Assembly: GCF_040712315.1 (NCBI RefSeq)
Contig: NC_134017.1
Span: 48,047,636 to 48,111,635, forward strand
DNA length: 64,000 nt
Direction of reading: 5' to 3'
Source of the DNA: Castanea sativa
Taxonomy: Eukaryota > Streptophyta > Magnoliopsida > Fagales > Fagaceae
Below, piece by piece: positions 57,284-64,000 of this stretch; position 1 is the first letter of the stretch; every line of letters starts with the position of its first letter. A program made the translations under genes and the position numbers. The notes under the pieces are model-generated. The model made no database searches, was not told where the DNA came from, and saw nothing but the letters and a program-made list of their open reading frames with translations.

Positions 57284-58865
57284 AGTACAATGTATGTAAA
57301 ATTGGTCACAAGACCGGTGTACAAAAAGCAAAAAGAAGCTCCTAAAACAATAAGGAGGTAAACACTCCCCCTATCAAGATGAAACACAACTCCCCCTTAT
57401 AAAGGCATGTATTTCTTCCCCTAACATGTAAAATCTTAAAAAGAAACCACATTTTCTCCCCCTTTTTGTCATGATTGACAAAGAGTACAAGAAGTTATAA
57501 AACTTCACCCGAGAAACATAAAAATGATCAAAGGGGTACAAGGAATCCATATAAATGTATGAATATAATGAAACAAGATGTTATGGATGACAAGATAATA
57601 AAAAGATGCAAAACATGTAAAAAAAAATGCATGCAAGAGGGTCTCGACAGTCGATAAGCTGTTGAGCTGGCAAAGTGCACATAAAATTGCCTCGATAGAT
57701 CGAGATATGTGTCGATAATCTATCGAGAAGCTACCAAAAAATCTTGTTGGATCAAGAATCTGTTGAGAAAGTATCGAGCAGACAAAGAGCATAGAAATTT
57801 GGCTCGATGGATCAACCTAGCTGTCGAGAAGCTATCGAGGTCAAATCCAGAAATCTCGATAGAAGAAACTTGTGTTGAGCTACTGCTGAGATGCTGTCGA
57901 GAAGGTATTGAGTAGTTGTTGAGAAGACAGAAGCAAGGTTTTCTAAGGGAGGAAAACCACACAAGATGAATGCAACAAGATAGCTACTCAAACAAGCATC
58001 CAAGCAGCATGTTAAGCATTCAAACACAGCTTAAATCTAGATGTAAAGCATTTCTAGATCAAAAGATACACATACATACTAAATAAGTCTAACCAATTTT
58101 ATTTTTTAAAAACAAGATAAGACAATTTAGCAAGCATATATTAACACACGTATCCTTTGTGATGGCTAAATCACATTGTATCTGCACATGTATCAAGAGT
58201 AGCAAAGAATTTGCGTGTTGTGTGTGAAACAAGGCAAGAGTGCATAAGTGTCTTATATTATGAAGATTTGAGAGATGAGAAAATCAAATATACTCTCACA
58301 CAATCATAACTGTTTGATGGGGACTATCACATTTGAGGTACATCTTATAACTCTCATATCTCCTAGAAACACGCTTGTAACCATATTAAAAGCATTTTGA
58401 TTCTTTTTGTTTTTATTTTTCTTTGCATATTTTTCTTTTAAGCATAGTATGCATGGGCATATAAGAGAGAAAAGAAATACCCAATTATGTAAGCCAAAAC
58501 ATTACAATTTTGCTATCCCAAAGCACACAGGTGTTATACATGATTGGCGGGCTTTAGTGATGAGATGGTTATTTATGCCATTCTCTTAGGATTTTCTAGT
58601 CATTCCCATCAAAAAGAGTAATATGAGTATTAAGTATAAAAGATTACTTATTCGTATTCATCACCAACATGAGCCATAAAGCTCACTTGCTTAATTGTGC
58701 ATTAAAATGCTCATCTAAGTCACAAGAGATACAAAGTTTAGAAACTTTGTTTCAATGGCCATCCAAGGTACACAAGTACCAATATACACAAACACACATT
58801 GTTTTTGTATTTTTCTCTTTTTTATTTTGAAAAACAAGCAAAATAAAGACTAAACAACCAAGTTT
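56931..58865 (-). mobile_element. Decayed internal remnant of the Copia-type element
   Basis: It lies between the two LTR copies. A second purine-rich tract (AAAAAGGGGGAGAA on minus, near 57,452-57,470) is of the kind found near the 3' end of SIRE-like elements. No pol gene remains. A TA microsatellite lies at 57,250-57,278 and a cluster of CGATAGA motifs at 57,640-57,910. Confidence 0.55.
57640..57910. repeat. Cluster of CTCGATAGA / TATCGAG motifs
   Basis: Exact and near copies of TCTATCGAG and its inverse CTCGATAGA, plus degenerate versions (GTCGAGAAG), recur about every 20-40 bp. The same motif pairs occur within the LTRs (56,690-56,765 and 59,515-59,610). Confidence 0.75.
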
Positions 58866-59757
58866 TAAACCCGGTTGATAGAATTAACAAATTTTAAACC
58901 CGAATTGTTAATTAGATTTATTATGAATAAACTTTGGTCAAACGCACAAACATTAATATCATGTCAATATCATGCACAACAGAAAGTAAATAAAACAAGA
59001 TATAATGACCCAGGAAAACCAATGAAACAAACTTGTTTCACAGTAAAAAACTGGGGGGAAACCTTCCCAAAAAGAAATTCACTATGGTAAAGAGAAGTTT
59101 CAGATCTAGTACAAAACCTTTGTCCCTAAACTCTACAATCCTCATAGATGAACTTACAGTAGAAACCTTCTACCGCTTCAGAACCTCTGAACTCTTCAAT
59201 ATATGAACGCCACCATTTTGCATAAATCCTAATATGTGACTAACTCCAGCAACTTGAAGAAGATGTTGTTGGCTGCAAAGTTCTTCACTTCATCAACAAC
59301 GAAGATCAAGAAACACTTGATTACAAAACCTTAAGGCATAAAGATGCAGAAACTTCTTGTAGAGAGAATAAGGCACTAGGTCACTTTCTGCATATGCTCT
59401 ACATGTATAACGACCTTTAAAATAAGCTTTATATATGTCTAAGGTTGTGAAAAAATAAACCTTACACATACATGTTAGCATGAGATGAAAATCAGATCTG
59501 AAAATTCTGATTTCGTAGATCTTGACAGATTCAGCTTCTGTCGATCTGTCGAGCTTTGTTCTTAAGTCTCAATAGATACTGTTTCTCTCGAGGTTTTTGT
59601 CGAGCTTTAATGAACAACTTTTCTTCACTTATTTCTTGGTTCAATCTTCATGGCTTTAATACTTGGCTCGAACAACATGTTTCTTGAAGTACTAAACCTA
59701 TCCTAGATCTACCAAATTACAAGTAAAATGCATTTTGTCAAAGGATTAGCCAAACAC
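58866..59757 (-). mobile_element. Second copy of the Copia-type LTR, truncated at both ends
   Basis: It is homologous to 56,040-56,910 in the same orientation with many substitutions and indels. Homology stops at GGATTAGCCA (59,753) and at CAACCGGG (58,875), before the LTR termini. No primer binding site follows it, so it is probably not the intact partner of the first LTR. Confidence 0.65.
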
Positions 59758-59789
59758 TTGGAAAGCTTTGGAGATTTACCAAAAGAAGC

Positions 59790-60291
59790 CGATAAGGCTT
59801 GGTGGATGCAATTGGGTGATATTGCGGGATCCGAAAAGCTAGTGAAGACAAGACTCCGAGTCTGTTGGTAGCAAGAGCTTGGAAGGCTCAAGTACATTGG
59901 GCAAATTAGGCTTGGAGGGTCTTTTGTTATTCGTGTACTTGAACTTGTTCACTAGTGGATCGATTTCGACTTGAAGGGTTGCCGAGAGGTTTTTCGCTGA
60001 GTTCTTCAGTTTCATCTTCGATAACACGTCTTGGTGTTATCTTGTGTTTGCATCCCTCTTCTCTTACTCTTTAAGCTTTACATTTATTGTTGCTTGCTTG
60101 CTTATGGCTTAGAGAGTAGTGTTACCAGTTTATTGTGCTTTATTTTCTCTTGTTCCGCATTTAGATAAGTTAAAGTAAATTATTTTCTCTTGTTCCGCAT
60201 TTAGATAAGTTAAAGTAAAAGCAATTAAGCTATAATTTAAAATTAGAGGTCTAAACAAGCACTAGTGTTTTCACACTAATTGAGCTTTCAA
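59790..60291 (+). mobile_element. 3' part of a second Copia-type LTR (plus orientation)
   Basis: It lies directly upstream of a Met-tRNA-type primer binding site. It contains an exact 40-bp tandem duplication (60,141-60,180 and 60,181-60,220). The 5' start of the LTR is not identified. Confidence 0.55.
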
Positions 60292-60293
60292 TC

Positions 60294-60304
60294 GGTATCA
60301 GAGC
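60294..60304 (+). other. Primer binding site, initiator Met tRNA type
   Basis: GGTATCAGAGC is complementary to the 3' end of initiator methionine tRNA, as used by most plant Copia elements. Confidence 0.75.
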
Positions 60305-60342
60305 AGTACACTTATATTGGTTTAATTACCTAAGTGTGATCC

Positions 60343-60801
60343 TTGACCCTTTGTTTGTTTTGCATGGATAGTGCTTTGTATGCTTCCTTGCATATTTTGG
60401 ATGATGTTTATTGTAACATGCCATGTGTTTGTGAAAATGCCTTTATGAGTATTTATCTTCATGCTTGTGATGACATGTTACATGAATCTTTGGGTGTTGT
60501 TAAAATTCCAAATGTCAAACTCATGAAGAAAAAAGATAACAAGTTTCATGAGAATTTGAGCAAGTTCATTTGTGAAAAGGATGATTTGATTGCTAAGCTC
60601 AATGAATCCAACAAATTGGTTGAAAAGTGTAAGAAACTTGCTGAAAATTCTCTTGAAAAACTAAAGGAGTTCGAATGTTTGAATGTGGACTTGGATGCTA
60701 AACTTTTTTTGTCTAACAAACTTGTTGATGATCTTAAATGTGAAAATGAATCTCTTAAGATGCATGATATACATGATAGATGTATGCTGGGCTTGACCTG
60801 A
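60343..60801 (+). pseudogene. Copia gag-region fragment (coiled coil)
   Basis: An open segment of 152 codons includes ICEKDDLIAKLNESNKLVEK then FLSNKLVDDLKCENESLK. This is a charged coiled-coil sequence that I associate with the gag region of SIRE-like Copia elements in woody dicots. It ends abruptly in HDIHDRCMLGLT. The zinc knuckle and pol that should follow are absent, replaced by unrelated repeat text. It is a truncated copy. Confidence 0.6.
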
Positions 60802-61275
60802 GTTGTCATGATAGATGTATGTTAGGGTTTTGGGATGATTGATGCCATGCTGATTGCTAGATGTATGCTAGTGTGTGTGTTAGTATAAATAACAATATTG
60901 AATAAGCCTTTAATGAGATTAAGACAAAAAACACAATGGCTGGAAGCCGACCCACGGGTCGGGTGGGATTAGGTGTCTAACACCTTCCCATCCTCAATAC
61001 CTAAACTCTAAACCCATACTCTAGTAGTAAGAAAAGTCCTTCATTGTAAGGGCACTATATTTATGGTTTCTAAACCCAATATATGTGGTGACTCTATTAG
61101 TCCATAACGATGGATGAGATCGTCTCAATGAGAGAAGAGGAAATGAGACTGAGAAAGGAAAAGAGGATGGTTGGGATTGGGCTTTGTGAGAGAGGAAAAG
61201 AGAGAGGCTGGGATCGACCTGGAGAAAAAAGAGAAGAAAAGAGAGGAAAAGAAAGAGGCTGAGCTAGTTGTGAGA

Positions 61276-61327
61276 GAGAGAGAGAGAGAGAGAGAGCAAG
61301 AGTGTGTGTGTGTGTGTGTGTGTGTGT
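61276..61327. repeat. GA then GT compound microsatellite
   Basis: GA units are followed by GT units, separated by a few bases. Confidence 0.93.
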
Positions 61328-61595
61328 TGTGTGGGTTTAATTCTAATTTTTTGGGTTTGTGTGTGTGCTTAATTTTGTGTTTGTTATCTAATAAACAAAA
61401 TGTCAAAAAATTGAAAATGTTCTTCTTGTGTTTAAATCTAGATTTGTGTTCTTGTTATTCTTGTTCAATATAAACTTAGATCTCAATTTATGTTATTTTT
61501 GGTTTTTAATTCTTTTTTTATTTAGTTAAAATTGATAAATTAAAATTTTAAATTTAGATGTTGATGTGACATTTTTTAAATGCCAAATAAAATTT

Positions 61596-61597
<2 letters not shown>

Positions 61598-61646
<49 letters not shown>
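61598..61646. repeat. ATT microsatellite
   Basis: About sixteen ATT units lie directly before the start of the Gypsy LTR. Confidence 0.93.
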
Positions 61647-61647
<1 letters not shown>

Positions 61648-61651
61648 GGGG

Positions 61652-62457
61652 TGATAAATCCAGTATTACATGTATATGTGCCTATTAGGCTAGAGGCCCA
61701 ATCCAAGGATATTAAATAGTCCGAGGATGGGGAAATATCTACCTAAGAGGCCGTATTGGTGAGTAAAGAGGTAAAGTCTGATCAAGATCATCCAAGAAGA
61801 TGGTCCGAGGAGGAATCCTTTCTCGGCAAAATCAAGCCGAGGTAGGAAGGTGTGGCCCACCATCCAGAAGCAATGTTCTAGGAGATCCTGTAAGTAAGGG
61901 TATACATCGTGGATGCATGGGATAAGGAAAAGGCTATGAAATATCTAAGATAAAGCTGCTTTCATTGCATTAAATGCTCTGCAGCTAACTCCCTAGCCGT
62001 ATTAATGAGGAAGTGATGCTTGAGCATAAGAGTTTAGCCCTACAGCTACTTTCAAAGACTTCAGGGAAGGGCTGATGGGACAAGTATCCAAACCAATAAT
62101 CTAATCCATACGTGGAGGATGTAGAGAGGAAGAAGGATGATATAAAAGAAGGGGGAGACATTCAAGGAAGAGGAGATAGGAGAAACGAAAAAGGAAAACA
62201 CTATAAATTGAATATTTGTAATCTGTTTTTAAGAAAGGAAAAATATAAGAACAAGCTCCTCGGCTCGAGTCCGAGGACAAATTTCCATCATAGAAACTAG
62301 TCCATCTTTGTCATTTTGTGATCTTGGGCCACTGCCTTTGTTAGCTAAGCTCATAAGAAACTAGATTTCAAACCCACTCTTTACAAATTTATTGTATCGG
62401 CTCTTTGGGCCTATACCATTCCTATTTTTGGGTTTAGGTACAATTTGTGACCTTACA
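61652..62457 (+). mobile_element. 5' LTR of a Ty3/Gypsy element (5' boundary tentative)
   Basis: The 3' boundary is firm: CCTTACA is followed by ATTGGTGCCGTCTGTGGG, the primer binding region common in dicot Gypsy elements. The TG at 61,652 is a plausible start, but the other LTR is outside the window. A TATA-like TATAAAAGAA at 62,141 and iterated CCGAGG/CTCGG motifs (for example 62,250-62,275) lie inside. Confidence 0.62.
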
Positions 62458-62460
62458 ATT

Positions 62461-62477
62461 GGTGCCGTCTGTGGGAA
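62461..62477 (+). other. Primer binding site of the Gypsy element
   Basis: GGTGCCGTCTGTGGGAA differs by one base from the GGCGCCGTCTGTGG form widely seen in dicot Gypsy elements. Confidence 0.65.
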
Positions 62478-62510
62478 ATCTTGGTGTTTGTTTGAGTTTA
62501 ACATTCAACT

Positions 62511-63900
62511 ATGGTAGGTTCAGGTCCTCACCAGGCGAAGTTTATGGGGGTCCCAACGTCAGGAGCGTTCCCTCAATCTTGAGTGAGGCAGAAACCGGGA
62601 GGGGAGTGCACATACTGCCCATACTAGCAAGAGTCAATCATTGAGTGGAAGTTGTGCCTCTCATGCAGAGCGTGCTAAAGCCATGCAGCTGGAGATCGAT
62701 CATTTGAAGAGAAAGCTACGCCATAGGCAACGAAAAGGAACCCCCTCCACTTCTGACCCTTCTTTTGGTGATGATGGAGATAGTAGCTATAGGCCCAGAT
62801 CAAGAACTCCCCCTAGTGAGTCATATTCGTGTGAAGGGGATAGCCTGCTTGACCACAAAAAGAAAAGTTTGTCTTGCAAATGCCTGGGAAACGACGCTAT
62901 GAACAGGGCGTTGAACCAAATTGCTAAATCACCTTTCACATGCCGTATTGAGGAGGGTAAACTTCCTCGGCAGTTCACTCAACCAACGTTCACCTTGTAC
63001 AATGGACGAACAGGCCCTGTAGAGCATGTGAACCACTTCAATCAGAGGATGGCCGTACCCTCCAGGAATGAAGCTTTGATGTGCAAAATGTTCCCATCCA
63101 GTTTGGGACTTGTGGCAATGAGGTGGTTTAACAGCTTGGGAGTAGGTTCTATAGATTCCTTTAAGGGACTTGCCCGGGCATTTGGGTCCCGCTTTATTAC
63201 GTGTAGTAGGGTTCCTTGGCCCTTGGACTCCTTGTTGTCTATGACTATGCAAGAAGGAGAAACTTTGAAAATGTATTTAGATATATCTTGGGAGACGTTC
63301 AATGAGATTGATGGGGATTTTGATGATGTGGTCATAAGAACTTTCAAGGTCAGCCTGCTTGCCAAGCATGGTCTGAGGAAATCATTAACAGGAAAGCCGG
63401 TTAATAATGTACACTGGCTTATGGACCGCACTGACAAATATAAGAGGGTCGAGAAGGATTGACAATGAAGTAAGGGTAAGGGGAAGATGGTCCCTTATGA
63501 CAGGAGGGACTTCAGGTCGAATCAGTTCAATAATAATCGTCAACGGTGAGATCTGGGCAGCCAGAGGGTGTTGTGGCACCACAAGCAGTTAACTTATTTT
63601 TTCGAGAACTAGTGCATCAAATCCTGGAGAAAATCAAGAATAAACCTTTTTTCTAGTGGCCAAACAAAATGGGAGGGGATCCCACAAGGTGTAACCAAAG
63701 TCTTCATTGTTAATACCATCAGGAGTGATGGCATACTACAGAGGATTGTAGAACTCTATAGGGGTCACTTGGAGCAGTTTGTATGAGGAGGTAAGCTAAA
63801 GCAATTCATATACCATCCCGTTGGACAGGGCGGCCAGGCAAGGTCAGGATTTCAGAGGGATACTTCTTCAAAACCACCTATAGGCATAATCAATGTTGTT
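62511..63900 (+). pseudogene. Gypsy gag, decayed
   Basis: The longest open part is 62,641-63,462 (273 codons). It holds HAERAKAMQLEIDHLKRKLR, then the retrotransposon gag core (FTLYNGRTGPVEHVNHFNQR; MCKMFPSSLG.VAMRWFNSL; FITCSRVP). Beyond 63,462 the same frame continues as recognisable gag (KGKMVPYDRRDFRS; ILEKIKNKPFF; WPNKMGGDP) through stops at 63,460, 63,466, 63,547 and others. An ATG at 62,511 begins a related but shifted frame. The copy cannot make a full Gag. Protease, reverse transcriptase and integrase would lie beyond the window. Confidence 0.82.
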
Positions 63901-64000
63901 CTTGCCACACCAAGAAGAATTAGTTTCCACCATTCCATGGTAATATCTGTAGCCCAGCCACTTGAAGGAGAATGCTACCCCGAACCCAAAAGGAGCAGAA

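Larger units (their letters stand above)
60802..61651. other. Non-coding, repeat fragments and microsatellites
   Basis: It contains three short repeats of GATAGATGTATG-type text (60,773-60,870), a GA/GT microsatellite (61,276-61,327) and an ATT/TTA microsatellite (61,598-61,646) that abuts the next LTR. Confidence 0.6.

Noticed and set aside
58866..59757. 5' LTR partner of the Copia LTR at 56,030-56,930
   Set aside because: Both ends are missing, no primer binding site follows, and divergence is high; it is likelier a separate or rearranged fragment.
63042..63437. Minus-strand open frame across the Gypsy gag
   Set aside because: Antisense shadow of the recognised gag core.

Overview
This window looks like nuclear DNA of a woody eudicot. 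It is AT-rich and gene-poor, its genes have introns, and it is dense in LTR retrotransposons, Mutator-like elements (MULEs), a CACTA-like element and a tRNA-derived SINE. The retroelement flavour reminds me of Fagaceae, but that is an impression and not a sequence proof.

Layout. 1-4.9 kb is non-coding with decayed repeats. 4.9-5.8 kb holds an intact two-exon germin-like protein gene (minus strand). 5.9-11.9 kb is AT-rich and non-coding with foldback and direct repeats. 11.9-12.5 kb holds a small unknown plant gene (minus). 12,515-31,613 is one 19.1-kb MULE. Its ends are long inverted repeats and it is flanked by a perfect 9-bp target duplication (CAAACAAAA). It sits 34 bp upstream of the start codon of the small gene, so it separates that gene from its former upstream region, now at 31.6-32.6 kb. 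32.6-34.2 kb is a second, non-autonomous MULE with its own perfect 9-bp duplication. 34.9-36.1 kb is a CACTA-like element. 37.0-37.3 kb is a SINE with a 10-bp duplication. 41.0-41.9 kb is the RNase H tail of a LINE. 43.1-54.1 kb is a tandem array of three related minus-strand genes of unknown function, interrupted by a solo LTR (TAAAC duplication). 55.6-61 kb is Copia-type LTR and gag debris. 61.6-64 kb is the 5' end of a decayed Ty3/Gypsy element that runs off the window.

The large MULE is the main discovery. It has a MuDR-like convergent layout. A plant mobile domain (PMD, MAIN-like) gene reads inward from the left end. A mudrA transposase gene reads inward from the right end. Both appear to start from leaders next to the terminal repeats, followed by a 5' intron. 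Between them lie intron-containing fragments of three host genes: protein phosphatase 2C, the SNARE SEC22 and adenosine kinase. The last is enclosed by a 315-bp inverted repeat. Both element genes keep their reading frames but carry nine in-frame stops, all explicable as C-to-T or G-to-A changes, so the element looks silenced and decayed by deamination.

The array at 43-54 kb encodes acidic, coiled-coil-like proteins that I cannot assign to a family. The middle copy has a 189-bp (63-codon) module tandemly triplicated. The left copy has a nonsense codon and appears to lack the TATA box. The right copy has lost its C-terminus by frameshift. Only the middle copy looks fully intact.
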